In this document: piece by piece, positions 33,179 through 41,040 of the stretch
Layout of the letters: each line of letters starts with the position of its first letter
Numbering within the stretch: position 1 is the first letter of the stretch
From: VSJD01 sp041653875
Lineage (GTDB): Bacteria; Verrucomicrobiota; Kiritimatiellia; JAAZAB01
Reading direction: 5' to 3'
DNA length: 64,000 bases
Assembly (NCBI GenBank): GCA_041653875.1
Contig: JBAZEM010000001.1
Coordinates: 186,001 to 250,000 of the forward strand
Program-made: the position numbers and the translations under genes
The notes under the pieces: model-generated
The model's input: only the letters and a program-made list of their open reading frames with translations
The model's database searches: none
What the model was told of the DNA's origin: nothing

Positions 33179-33922
33179 ATGAAACGTAAAATCATAACCA
33201 TCGCCGCCGACCTCTGCAACGGCTGCGGCCTCTGCATCGGCGCATGCCGCGAAGACGCGCTGGCGCTCGTGGACGGCAAGGCCAGGCTTATCTCCGAAAA
33301 TTATTGCGACGGGCTCGGCGCCTGCCTGCCCGAGTGCCCCGCCGGCGCGATCAGGATCGTCGAGCGCGAGGCCGCCCCCTTCGACGAGGCCGCCGCGACC
33401 GCCAGGCAAAGCGCCGAAAAACATGCGCTCAACGCGGGCGGGGCGCCTGTGCCGCCTCCGCCGCTCGCCGGCGGTTGTCCCGGCAAGAAGGCCCTGGCCA
33501 TTGCCCGCGCTCCTGTGACCGCGCCGGATGCCGCCGTGAACGCCGTGGTCCCCGCGCCGGGCCTGATCAACTGGCCGGTGCAGATCAAACTTGCGCCCGT
33601 CAACGCGCCGTATTTCCGGGATGCCGCGCTGTTGGTCGCCGCGGACTGCGCGGCCTATGCGTACCCCGACATTCATCGCCGCTTTATGGCCGGCAAGGTC
33701 ACCTTGATCGGCTGTCCCAAGCTGGACGGGGTGGACTACGCCGAGAAGCTGACCGCCATCCTGCGGGCCAACGCGATCCGTAGCGTGACCGTTTTGCGCA
33801 TGGAGGTGCCCTGTTGTGCGGGCCTTGCCAACGCAACCAAACAGGCCGTGCTCGCCGTCAGCACGCCGATCCCGTGCCAGGTGGTCACAATCTCGACCGA
33901 TGGAGTGATCCTGAACGAATGA
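33179..33922 (+). CDS. 4Fe-4S ferredoxin-type protein linked to Hcp
   Basis: A 247-residue protein. The N-terminal 60 residues form a ferredoxin domain: CNGCGLCIGAC (Cys13, 16, 19, 23) and CDGLGACLPEC (Cys43, 49, 53); the second motif has three cysteines rather than four. A linker rich in Ala/Pro follows, then a domain with conserved GCPKLDGVDYAEKL and VPCCAGLANATK cysteines. This architecture is regularly found beside hcp and probably supplies electrons to it. Starts 22 bp after the Rrf2 gene. Between it and hcp lies a 220-bp repeat element. Confidence 0.85.
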   Translation: MKRKIITIAADLCNGCGLCIGACREDALALVDGKARLISENYCDGLGACLPECPAGAIRIVEREAAPFDEAAATARQSAEKHALNAGGAPVPPPPLAGGCPGKKALAIARAPVTAPDAAVNAVVPAPGLINWPVQIKLAPVNAPYFRDAALLVAADCAAYAYPDIHRRFMAGKVTLIGCPKLDGVDYAEKLTAILRANAIRSVTVLRMEVPCCAGLANATKQAVLAVSTPIPCQVVTISTDGVILNE

Positions 33923-33933
33923 AGTTTATAACT

Positions 33934-34151
33934 GCTCAGCCAGAATTCAGAAGTCAGCCCGCCTGCAACGCTGTGCGTAGCACTGCGGGCAGGTAGTCAG
34001 AATAAAGAACTCATATAGGCCAAGCGAACACGAAGAGAACCGGCGCTAAAACGTAGGGCCTTGACGGAATGCCCGTCGCGTTTTTTTCGTGGCTGATTCT
34101 TGCGTATTTTATTCTGTGTCCTGAATTCTGACTCCTGACTGCCTGAGTTGT
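33934..34151 (+). repeat. Long inverted-repeat element with conserved core, copy 2
   Basis: Same core as copies 1 and 3: TATAGGCCAAGCGAACACGA, ACCGGCGCTAAA, CCTTGACGGAATGCCCGTCG, GATTCTTGCGTATTTTATTC. Left arm TCAGCCAGAATTCAGAAGTC is split by the nested palindrome CCCGCCTGCAACGCTGTGCG...CACTGCGGGCAGG (33958-33993). It occupies the whole gap between the ferredoxin gene and hcp. Confidence 0.88.
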
Positions 34152-34189
34152 TGCTGTCCAACAACGATACACCCATAAGGAGGATAACC

Positions 34190-35755
34190 ATGAGCGCGAT
34201 GTTCTGTTTCCAGTGCGAGCAAACGGCGGGCGGCAAAGGCTGTACCCGCGGGGGCGTCTGCGGCAAAAAACCGGAAGCGGCCCGTATTCAGGATGAGATC
34301 ACCGCCGGTCTTGTCATGTTGGCGCGCGCGCTTGACGGCAAGCCGGTCGGCGCCCAGGACGCGGCGCTTTTTATGGACGCCCTCTTCATGACCGTGACCA
34401 ACGTGAATTTCGACGAGTCCGCCCTTGGCGTCATGCGCGACCGCATCCTGCGCGGCGTCGCGCGTTACGGCGGCGCGCGCGCCTATGACCCGGACATCCT
34501 TTTCCACGGCGATCAGGATATTGTTTCGCTGCGTTCCACTCTGCTCTTCGGCCTGCGCGGCATGGCCGCCTATGCCAGCCATGCCCGCGTGCTGGGCAAG
34601 ACCGATCCGGAGGTTTCCGAATGGTTGGTCAAGGGAATGCGGGCCGTTGGCGAAGATCATAGTGTCGAAGAATGGCTCGCACTGATTCTCGAGTTCGGCC
34701 GTGTCAACCTGGCGTGCATGGCGTTGCTCGACGCCGCCAACACCGGCGCCTACGGCAACCCGGTCCCAACCCCGGTTTCCACGACACGGACGCAAGGCCC
34801 TTTCATTATCGTCACCGGCCACGACCTGTACGATCTCAAGATGCTCTTGGAGCAGACCGTCGGCAAGGGCGTCAATATCTACACGCATGGCGAGATGCTC
34901 CCCGCCCACGCCTATCCGGAACTCAAAAAGTACCCGCAGCTTAAAGGCCATTTCGGCACTGCCTGGCAAAATCAGCAGAAGGAGTTCGACAATCTGCCCG
35001 GGGTTGTGCTTTACACCACGAATTGCCTGATGCCGCCCAAGCCGACCTATGCCGCCAACCTTTATACCACGGCGGAAGTCGGCTGGCCCGGTGTCAGGCA
35101 CATTGCCGCGGACGTTGACGGCAAGAAAGATTTTTCCGTCATGATTGACCATGCGCTCAAGCTGGGCGGCTGGACGGAAGAGATCGAAGGCGAGCCGCTG
35201 TTGACCGGGTTCGGCCACAATGCAGTCATGGCCGTGGCCGACAAACTGGTTGCGGCGGTCAAGTCCGGCGCGGTCAAGCGCATCTTCCTTGTGGGCGGTT
35301 GCGACGGTGCCAGATTAGGGCGCAATTACTATACGGAATTTGTGGAGAAGGCGCCGCAGGACACGCTGATCCTCACGCTGGCCTGCGGCAAATTCCGCTT
35401 CAACCACCTGCAGGCCAAATTGGGCAATATTGGCGGCATTCCGCGCCTGCTCGACATGGGCCAGTGCAACGACGCCTATTCGGCGATCCAGGTGGCCGTT
35501 GCGCTTGCGAAGGTCTTTGGCTGCGGCGTGAACGACCTGCCGCTTTCGCTCATCCTTTCCTGGTATGAGCAGAAGGCGGTTTGCATCCTGCTCACACTGC
35601 TGTCCCTTGGGATCAAGAATATTCGCATCGGGCCCAGTCTGCCGGCCTTCGTCTCGCCGACCGTGCTGAACGTGCTCATCGAGAAGTTTGGGCTCACCCC
35701 GATCAAGACGGCTGAGGAAGACCTGAGGGTGATCCTCGGTTCAGGCCAGACTTGA
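34190..35755 (+). CDS. hcp: Hydroxylamine reductase / hybrid cluster protein
   Basis: Hcp carries a 4Fe-4S cluster and a hybrid 4Fe-2S-2O cluster and acts as a high-affinity NO reductase and in S-nitrosation under anaerobiosis. The N-terminal cysteines are Cys6, 9, 18 and 24 with spacing CX2CX8CX5C, the class I pattern typical of anaerobes. Hybrid-cluster residues appear in NVNFDES, ILEFGRV, VLYTTNCLMPP, FLVGGCDGAR, LACGKFRF and DMGQCNDAYSA. 521 residues. The start is ATG 34190 with AAGGAGG 6 bp upstream; the frame is open further upstream only by chance. Confidence 0.96.
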   Translation: MSAMFCFQCEQTAGGKGCTRGGVCGKKPEAARIQDEITAGLVMLARALDGKPVGAQDAALFMDALFMTVTNVNFDESALGVMRDRILRGVARYGGARAYDPDILFHGDQDIVSLRSTLLFGLRGMAAYASHARVLGKTDPEVSEWLVKGMRAVGEDHSVEEWLALILEFGRVNLACMALLDAANTGAYGNPVPTPVSTTRTQGPFIIVTGHDLYDLKMLLEQTVGKGVNIYTHGEMLPAHAYPELKKYPQLKGHFGTAWQNQQKEFDNLPGVVLYTTNCLMPPKPTYAANLYTTAEVGWPGVRHIAADVDGKKDFSVMIDHALKLGGWTEEIEGEPLLTGFGHNAVMAVADKLVAAVKSGAVKRIFLVGGCDGARLGRNYYTEFVEKAPQDTLILTLACGKFRFNHLQAKLGNIGGIPRLLDMGQCNDAYSAIQVAVALAKVFGCGVNDLPLSLILSWYEQKAVCILLTLLSLGIKNIRIGPSLPAFVSPTVLNVLIEKFGLTPIKTAEEDLRVILGSGQT

Positions 35756-35804
35756 GGCAGGGCGTTAGGGTGGGGCGCTTAATTTGATGCAAAGAATTTG
35801 AATT

Positions 35805-35848
35805 TTGTAGCCGCGAGACGGCACGCCTGCAATGCTATGCTTGCGTGA
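35805..35848. repeat. Truncated GTAG repeat
   Basis: TTGTAGCCGCGAGACGGCAC followed by part of the small palindrome (GCCTGCAATGCTATGCTTGC). The right arm of the REPIN is missing; the SGNH gene ends just after it. Confidence 0.7.
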
Positions 35849-35851
35849 TGT

Positions 35852-36514
35852 CTATCCTGCCGGGAACCATTGCATCAGTTCTCTGGCAACGAGTTCATGC
35901 CCCTGTCGGTTGGGATGGTTGCTCCATGCCAGAAGGTCGGACAAATCGCCGGCCTGCATGTACTGCTGAAATGCGGCAGAGCTGTCCGCTAATCCGACAT
36001 TGTTCTCGTCCGCAAGTCGGCGGATTTGGTTGGCATGCGCCGTCAGCAGGGGCTTGTCCTCGCCTGTGTAGTCCGGGGCCTGTGTTATGTCGAATGTTGG
36101 CGTCAGCAAGATCATTTTGACGCCCGCTCGGCCTCCGGCCTGAATCATACTGCGCCAGGCGTTCCATGCTTTGTCCAGACCGATGCCGCGGTCATTCAGG
36201 CCGTAATCGATGGTAATGAGGTCGGGACGGTGGCAGAGAACGTCATCGGCGAATCGAGCGGCGCCTGACTCCGAGTTTTCGCCCCCGATTGCAGTGACAA
36301 TGACATTGACGACCGCAGAAGGGAACCGGTGCTTGAGACCAACCTGCAACAGATGCGGATAGGCGTTCAGTGTATCGACCATCGGGGTTGCGAAGTAGCC
36401 GGCGGGCACGCTGTGTCCGTGGCACACGATATTCACCGTCCGGTTATTAGGCCACTGCCGCCTGAGTACGCCGGTAATGTCGGATAGGTACAATCTCCGT
36501 TCAGGTATGCTCAT
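35852..36514 (-). CDS. SGNH/GDSL-type hydrolase
   Basis: A 220-residue cytosolic-looking SGNH hydrolase. Block I is CHGHSVPAGYF, where the usual GDS serine context is GHS; block II AIGGENSESG, block III TIDYGLNDRGIG, and block V SNHPNRQGHELVA gives the catalytic His (with Asp four residues earlier replaced by the LLAWSNHP context). Such enzymes hydrolyse esters, often acetyl groups on sugars. No signal peptide was seen. It is a single minus-strand gene between hcp and the tRNA. Substrate unknown. Confidence 0.83.
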   Translation of the reverse strand: MSIPERRLYLSDITGVLRRQWPNNRTVNIVCHGHSVPAGYFATPMVDTLNAYPHLLQVGLKHRFPSAVVNVIVTAIGGENSESGAARFADDVLCHRPDLITIDYGLNDRGIGLDKAWNAWRSMIQAGGRAGVKMILLTPTFDITQAPDYTGEDKPLLTAHANQIRRLADENNVGLADSSAAFQQYMQAGDLSDLLAWSNHPNRQGHELVARELMQWFPAG

Positions 36515-36896
36515 GTCGTTCGTCCTTATCGAATGTCCGACGGTCGGGGGACGTCGTCACCCCGACCGCTCCGCGTTCGCGCGCCACGAAACGATTCGGT
36601 TTTCAGCCGCAAATCGATCCGCCAAGGCAGAAAGCCCCATACACGCGATCAAAATACAAAAGAGTAAGAACACATGAAAGCCCTTTTTTCCACACGGCTC
36701 AAGCCGGCCGAGAAAGCGGCCTGTTTCCTCCGCTTTCTCGAAAACCAACCCTCGTCCGAAATCGAGGTCGGTCGAAATAGCGCAAAGTGTATTGTGAAGG
36801 GATGACCACGATGCTTCCTCGCGCGCGACAAACCGGAATTAATCGCTTGCCAAATATAGCCTCAAGGCATAGGCTATCCCCGGATGCCATGCTAAA
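36515..36896. other. Spacer with one solo REP of the RAYT type
   Basis: No credible gene. The sequence at 36784-36817 (AAAGTGTATTGTGAAGGGAT, then GACCACGATGCTTC) matches the terminal repeat of the RAYT unit at 59270-59301, with three differences, beginning at AAAG. Confidence 0.75.
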
Positions 36897-36971
36897 GCGG
36901 GAGTAATTCAGTGGCAGAATGTCAGCTTCCCAAGCTGAACGTCGTGGGTTCGACTCCCATCTCCCGCTCCA
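36897..36971 (+). tRNA. tRNA-Gly (anticodon CCC), CCA encoded
   Basis: Cloverleaf by eye: acceptor GCGGGAG pairs with CTCCCGC (36961-36967), D stem ATTC/GAAT, anticodon stem TCAGC/GCTGA around loop TTCCCAA (anticodon CCC), T arm GTGGGTTCGACTCCCAT. CCA at 36969-36971 is encoded. It reads GGG codons. Confidence 0.95.
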
Positions 36972-37059
36972 CTTTTACGGCGCAATGCTCCCCTGTGTCC
37001 GCGTTTTGTATTCCAAGGAACTGGGTCAAAAATCAAGCATTCAGTGAATATATTCAGGA

Positions 37060-37330
37060 CTCCTCCAGCCTCACGCTTTTCGGTTTAGGCTTGCTTTTGA
37101 CGGTTCTTCAAAACGGGATGCGGCGCCTGTGGGCACATCCAAAACGGTTGGTGCGATCATCAAGCGCGAGATCGGTCTTGCGCGACACACGCGCCTATCC
37201 GGAGTTGGAAGTTCGGCGCATGGCCTGGTGAAGTTGTGGCGCCGTGAAGCTGGAGCGCTTGAACTGGCTGACGGCCTGTCCGTTTTACACGAAACACTTC
37301 GCTTGCTTTGTGGGACGTCGGCGTCGGGTC
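37060..37330 (+). pseudogene. Remnant of an ISL3-family transposase
   Basis: In one frame, RAYPELEVRRMAW, a TGA stop (37229-37231), then SCGAVKLERLNWLTACPFYT and KHFACFVGRR are recognisable as the zinc-binding and following region of ISL3 transposases (typical text: CGxVKxERLxxLxxNPxYTKRFAxxVGRR). The in-frame stop, missing N terminus and loss of similarity after about 37330 show decay. It lies directly behind the tRNA gene, a common insertion site, and before the convergent ccdA-like gene. Confidence 0.65.
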
Positions 37331-37367
37331 GTCGGGTCACGGCGGTTGCCAACAACGCCCGCTTTCA

Positions 37368-38066
37368 TCAAGGCGAGGTGTAAATCAGCCGGACGCCGGC
37401 TAATACGACCAGGACTCCGCAGATTTTTTTCAGAACGAGCGCCCCTTTTGATTTCTCATTCCACTTTAGATAATGTTCGACCAGTTCGGTGGAGGTTCCC
37501 GCCGCTACAATCACAGCGCAATGCCCAATGCCATAAACCGCCAGCAATAAAACCCCGTAGGAAAGATTTGTCGCTGCCACTTTGAATGTCACCGCCAGCA
37601 TCGGCGCCATGTAGGCGAACGTGCAGGGGCCTAACGCAACCCCGAACATCAGCCCCAGAATAAAAGCCGCCAGAAGACCGCGGCGTTTCATCCCGACCCG
37701 TGATGGCCCCGACCAGGGCATGGGAATCACGCCCAGAAGATGAAGTCCGACGAGAAAAAATATAGCCGCGACAAAATAATTGCCGTAGCGGCCGATATCT
37801 CCCATCATCCGCCCAGCCGAAGCCGTAATCGCGCCGATGGCGCCGATCGTAATAAGTATCCCGGTTGAAAAAAGGAGTGAAATAAGGAATGCCCGCCCCG
37901 TGGATATCTTGCCCTGCTCGTCAATGAAGCCGACAATGAGCGGAATGCCGGCGAGATGGCATGGGCTAAGCAGAATGCTCAAAATACCCCAAATTAACGC
38001 CGCAGATATTGCAATGAGCGCAGAACCTTCAACGGCATGGGTCAATGATGTAAATAACTGTTCCAT
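37368..38066 (-). CDS. CcdA/DsbD-type thiol transporter membrane protein
   Basis: A 232-residue membrane protein of the cytochrome c biogenesis (CcdA) / DsbD-beta family. Six or so hydrophobic helices; the two redox cysteines sit in the conserved LSPCHLAGIPLIVGF and LGPCTFAYMAPM motifs, one at the start of each three-helix repeat. Such proteins pass electrons from cytosolic thioredoxin to extracytoplasmic thiol proteins. It is the last gene of the minus-strand unit that starts with the ArsR regulator and includes two thioredoxin-like proteins, a likely functional link. A 230-bp repeat-containing gap separates it from the DUF6951-like gene. Confidence 0.88.
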   Translation of the reverse strand: MEQLFTSLTHAVEGSALIAISAALIWGILSILLSPCHLAGIPLIVGFIDEQGKISTGRAFLISLLFSTGILITIGAIGAITASAGRMMGDIGRYGNYFVAAIFFLVGLHLLGVIPMPWSGPSRVGMKRRGLLAAFILGLMFGVALGPCTFAYMAPMLAVTFKVAATNLSYGVLLLAVYGIGHCAVIVAAGTSTELVEHYLKWNEKSKGALVLKKICGVLVVLAGVRLIYTSP

Positions 38067-38138
38067 TATTCACGTCTAATGCGGGCTGTGCCCGCAACCC
38101 AAACAACAATTCCCTTGGTCAGGTCCTGAAGTCGATAA

Positions 38139-38255
38139 ATGTCCAATAACCAACACTCAATATCCAATGTCCCAGTGCGGATATCGTTAAGGTAATGTTC
38201 CTAACGCTTCTCTTTCCTTCATGATTGGATATTCCTTGTTGGATATTGGATATTC
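38139..38255. repeat. Heptad inverted pair, CCAATAA/CCAACAC family
   Basis: Words CCAATAACCAACACTCAATA and, in inverse, TTGGATATTCCTTGTTGGAT (and TGGATATTGGATATTC) frame a core of about 50 bp upstream of the ccdA-like gene. Confidence 0.78.
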
Positions 38256-38298
38256 GCGCTTTTCTTGTTTTTTATAGCGGTTTCGAGTGGTTAAGGTG

Positions 38299-38631
38299 CT
38301 AATCACATTTAAACTTAATGCTTATATCCTTCGGCAGGGCCAGGCCGGCCGACACTTGCATGGCCTTGAAAATTCCGGCTGGCACAACGCATCCGGCGCA
38401 ACAACCTTTCAGAGTTTCGCGCACAAGCGGCATTATTTTGCCATCTCCAGTTGGACTTATTTCCTGGAAGGCATCCACCGGCTGGATTTTGTTTAGCTTT
38501 AGCGCTAATGCCTCTATTTTTTCGCAATTCGATTCAATTCCAAAATTAACGTTCTGCTGATCTTCGCTTTCGGCTATTGCATGTGTTACAAAACCACAGA
38601 TACCGGCCTGAATTTCCGTGTTGGTTTTCAT
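38299..38631 (-). CDS. DUF6951-like small cysteine-rich protein
   Basis: A 110-residue protein beginning MKTNTEIQAGICGFVTHAIA, with NFGIESNCEKIEALALKLNK and a cysteine cluster LKGCCAGCVVPAGIFKAM. It matches, from memory, a small family (DUF6951) that occurs beside permeases of this type. Five conserved-looking cysteines suggest metal or metalloid binding. Its stop and start positions nearly abut the thioredoxin gene (4-bp overlap). Function unknown; by context, metalloid or thiol-redox related. Confidence 0.78.
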   Translation of the reverse strand: MKTNTEIQAGICGFVTHAIAESEDQQNVNFGIESNCEKIEALALKLNKIQPVDAFQEISPTGDGKIMPLVRETLKGCCAGCVVPAGIFKAMQVSAGLALPKDISIKFKCD

Positions 38632-39164
38632 TGATTATTTCCATTAAAGGCGAATCCAAGCTCTTTCCATTTGCCCAAAATATCTTCCTTGCCAAAAAAA
38701 CCTTCATGCCGGAAAAGCTCTTTGCCGTCCGGCGTAAAAAATATCTGGGTGGGAATCACACGGATATTGAACTTTTTCGCTTCGTCTGGATTTTGCCAGA
38801 CATCTATGAATTGCACCTCAAACTTGTCGGCATGGGTCTTTTTGAAACCTTCCAGAATCGGCGCCATCATCTTGCAGGGGATGCATTTCCCCGCGCCCAG
38901 GTCCACTAAGCGCGGCAATATCTTTGTTTGGCTGGCTAACTCCACATTGTCGCCGTTCACGCCAACCGCCGCAGCAGTATTCGCCGAGGCCGCCTCGGCC
39001 GTTTGGCTTGCTCCCTTCGGGGGCCTGCATTGGCATGGAGACTTCGCCAAGAACACCGTGACAATAGCCAAAGCAAGTATGATCCAAATCCATTTTCCGC
39101 CGCCGCCCTGCCGCCCGCATTCACAAAAATCGCCCGCTTCTTTCTTCGCTTGGCCTTCGGTCAT
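38628..39164 (-). CDS. Membrane-anchored thioredoxin-like protein
   Basis: A 178-residue protein. Residues about 24-42 (KWIWIILALAIVTVFLAK) form a signal anchor, so the thioredoxin domain faces the periplasm. The redox motif is KCIPCKMMAPIL in the expected position after beta strand PRLVDLG, followed by VQFIDVWQNPDEAKKFNIRV and the cis-Pro context IPTQIFFTPDGKEL. Additional cysteine pairs CECG and CQC lie on either side of the helix. Start at 39164 has AAGGGGA 4 bp upstream. Likely reduced by the CcdA-like protein of the same unit. Confidence 0.88.
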   Translation of the reverse strand: MTEGQAKKEAGDFCECGRQGGGGKWIWIILALAIVTVFLAKSPCQCRPPKGASQTAEAASANTAAAVGVNGDNVELASQTKILPRLVDLGAGKCIPCKMMAPILEGFKKTHADKFEVQFIDVWQNPDEAKKFNIRVIPTQIFFTPDGKELFRHEGFFGKEDILGKWKELGFAFNGNNQ

Positions 39165-39196
39165 GATTTCCCCTTTCATGCTTGATCCGCGCCTCC

Positions 39197-39430
39197 TCAC
39201 GCCAGAAATTTCTTGATGGCTTCCACACTGAGCGCCTTCCCGGCGCTCTTAACCTGGCCGTCCACCGCCAGAGCCGGAGTAATCATCACGCCGAACTTTA
39301 TGATGTCCATGATTTTCTCCACTTTCTCAACAACCGCCGCAATCCCCAGTTCCTTGACCGCCTGTTCGGCGTTAGCTGTCAAGGCGTGGCACTTCGGACA
39401 ACCTGTTCCAAGTATCTGTATTTTTTTCAT
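39197..39430 (-). CDS. Small thioredoxin/glutaredoxin-like disulfide protein (MTH895 type)
   Basis: A 77-residue minimal thioredoxin-fold protein: MKKIQILGTGCPKCHALTAN with the redox pair Cys11/Cys14, and GVMITPALAVDGQVKSAG with the cis-proline. This family (redox-active disulfide protein 2, TIGR00412 type) commonly accompanies permeases of the DUF318/ArsP group. The gene begins 4 bp after the permease stop and ends just before the membrane-anchored thioredoxin gene, so all are co-transcribed. Confidence 0.92.
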   Translation of the reverse strand: MKKIQILGTGCPKCHALTANAEQAVKELGIAAVVEKVEKIMDIIKFGVMITPALAVDGQVKSAGKALSVEAIKKFLA

Positions 39431-39434
39431 TTTA

Positions 39435-40742
39435 TTATTTCACCCATGCGCCGAACATCAAACCCGTAATAGTTGACATCACCACCACTAACCCGACAAA
39501 CACGGCGGTTTTCTTGAATCCGACGATTTTATAAATCACAATCACACTTGGCACAGAAAGCGCGGGACCCGCCAACAGAAGCGCCAAGGCCGGCCCCTTG
39601 CCCATGCCAAGCCGCATCAATGTTTCGGTGATCGGAATTTCGGTCAGGGTGGCGAAATACCACATCGCTCCGATAACCGAGGCGAAAAGATTCGAAAATA
39701 TACTGTTCCCGCCCACGAGACTGGCAACAGCTTTTTCCGGAATCAAGGCGCTGATAAATCCAGTGATGAAAACTCCGCCAAAAAGAAGAGGCACGATCAT
39801 TTTGGCAAAACCCCAAGTTGACCGCATCCATTCTTCGATTTCATCGCGCGAAAACCATTTCCACGTCAGCAGAAGGACGATAATGCCCATCAGTCCGGCC
39901 AAATGCCACTTGAATTGGTGGACGGTCATGGTAAAGCTCGGCATAGGCTTTGTTCCGGCAATGTCGGCCTTGTCGATGCGCCTCACATCGGGTTTTAGCC
40001 GCCCCTGCGGATTGTATTCCTGGATATCAAGAGCATCTTTCGTGGTGTAGCGAATATTGGCCGTGATGACACTGCCGTCATTCATTACGACGGCAACATC
40101 ATTGGTGTTGTACCAGTCGCTGAAGACCAGGAAGAGAATCATGCCCGCGAAAAACAGCGCTGTTTTCCAAAGCGGCCTTGGGCTCCGCGGCGGTTCCGGC
40201 AAAGCCATGGCAACTTCCGCGCGTTGTGTTTCGGAGCGCCTGAAAACGGCGGCCATGATAAGACCGATGACAAAGGCAAACCCAATTGAAAAAACCGCCC
40301 GCGCAAGACCGATTTCAAACCCGAGCACGCGCGCCGAGAGAAAAATCGCCATGACATTTATGCCGGGGCCGGAATACAGAAAAGCGCTGGCCGGACCAAG
40401 ACCGGCGCCCATGGTGTAAATGCCGGCGAACATCGGGAGCACACTGCAGGAACAAACCGCCAGAATGCATCCCGAGACCGAAGCCACAGTATATGCCAGC
40501 ATACGATTGGAGCGCGGGCCAAGATAGCGCATGACCGATGCCTGCGAAAGAAAAGTGGCAATGGCCCCGGCAATGAACATGGCCGGAACCACGCAGGCGA
40601 GGGTATGTTCGCGGGCATACCATTGCAGAAGCCGGAACGCCTCGTAAATCGCGCTTGAAACCTTGGGATTCCCCAGCGGCAAATAATATGCCACAAGGAA
40701 TATGCCCGCCAGCCAGCCGAATATTTTCCATTCTTTTTTCAT
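39435..40742 (-). CDS. Permease of the DUF318/ArsP/SO_0444 group
   Basis: A 435-residue polytopic membrane protein with two related halves. Signature stretches: VPAMFIAGAIATFLSQASVM, AVCSCSVLPMFAGIYTMGAG (a CSC motif) and, in the second half, FGGVFITGFISALIPE and LTEIPITETLMRLGMGKGPA. A soluble loop of about 80 residues (GSVITANIRYTTKDALD and onward) separates them. Family members export organoarsenicals or act on divalent metals; with an ArsR-type regulator upstream, metalloid efflux is the best guess. The start could also be TTG at 40763, which has AGGA at better spacing. Confidence 0.88.
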   Translation of the reverse strand: MKKEWKIFGWLAGIFLVAYYLPLGNPKVSSAIYEAFRLLQWYAREHTLACVVPAMFIAGAIATFLSQASVMRYLGPRSNRMLAYTVASVSGCILAVCSCSVLPMFAGIYTMGAGLGPASAFLYSGPGINVMAIFLSARVLGFEIGLARAVFSIGFAFVIGLIMAAVFRRSETQRAEVAMALPEPPRSPRPLWKTALFFAGMILFLVFSDWYNTNDVAVVMNDGSVITANIRYTTKDALDIQEYNPQGRLKPDVRRIDKADIAGTKPMPSFTMTVHQFKWHLAGLMGIIVLLLTWKWFSRDEIEEWMRSTWGFAKMIVPLLFGGVFITGFISALIPEKAVASLVGGNSIFSNLFASVIGAMWYFATLTEIPITETLMRLGMGKGPALALLLAGPALSVPSVIVIYKIVGFKKTAVFVGLVVVMSTITGLMFGAWVK

Positions 40743-40796
40743 TGCTTTTTTTTCTTTCAGCAATAATTTCCTGTTTTATCTTCAATCTTCATAACT

Positions 40797-41040
40797 GCTC
40801 AGCCAGAATTCAGGAGTCAGCCCGCCTGCAACGCTGTGCCCTGCCCGCAGTGCTACGCACAGCGTTGCAGGCGGGGTAGCACTGCGGGCAGGTAGTCAGA
40901 ATAAAGAACTCATATAGGCCAAGCGAATACGAAGAGAACCGGCGCTAAACGCAGGGCCTTGACGGAATGTCCGTCGCATTCTTTAATGGCTGATTCTTGC
41001 GTATTTTATTCTGTATCCTGAATTCTGACTGCTGAGTTGT
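40797..41040 (+). repeat. Long inverted-repeat element with conserved core, copy 3
   Basis: Core words TATAGGCCAAGCGAATACGA, ACCGGCGCTAAA, CCTTGACGGAATGTCCGTCG, GATTCTTGCGTATTTTATTC match copy 2 nearly base for base. The left arm contains two tandem, overlapping copies of the small GC-rich palindrome (40820-40891). It lies between the ArsR gene and its permease, and the ArsR stop falls in its right arm. Confidence 0.88.

Noticed and set aside
36557..36896. Small minus-strand proteins with a hydrophobic stretch
   Set aside because: No ribosome-binding site, no similarity, and the overlapping frames run through the solo REP.
37129..37383. 84-codon plus-strand gene after the tRNA
   Set aside because: Another frame of the same DNA carries recognisable ISL3 transposase residues, so this frame is a shadow.
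6096..41040. Reading the three-copy element as a known insertion sequence
   Set aside because: No copy contains an open frame with transposase motifs, and no flanking target duplication was visible.
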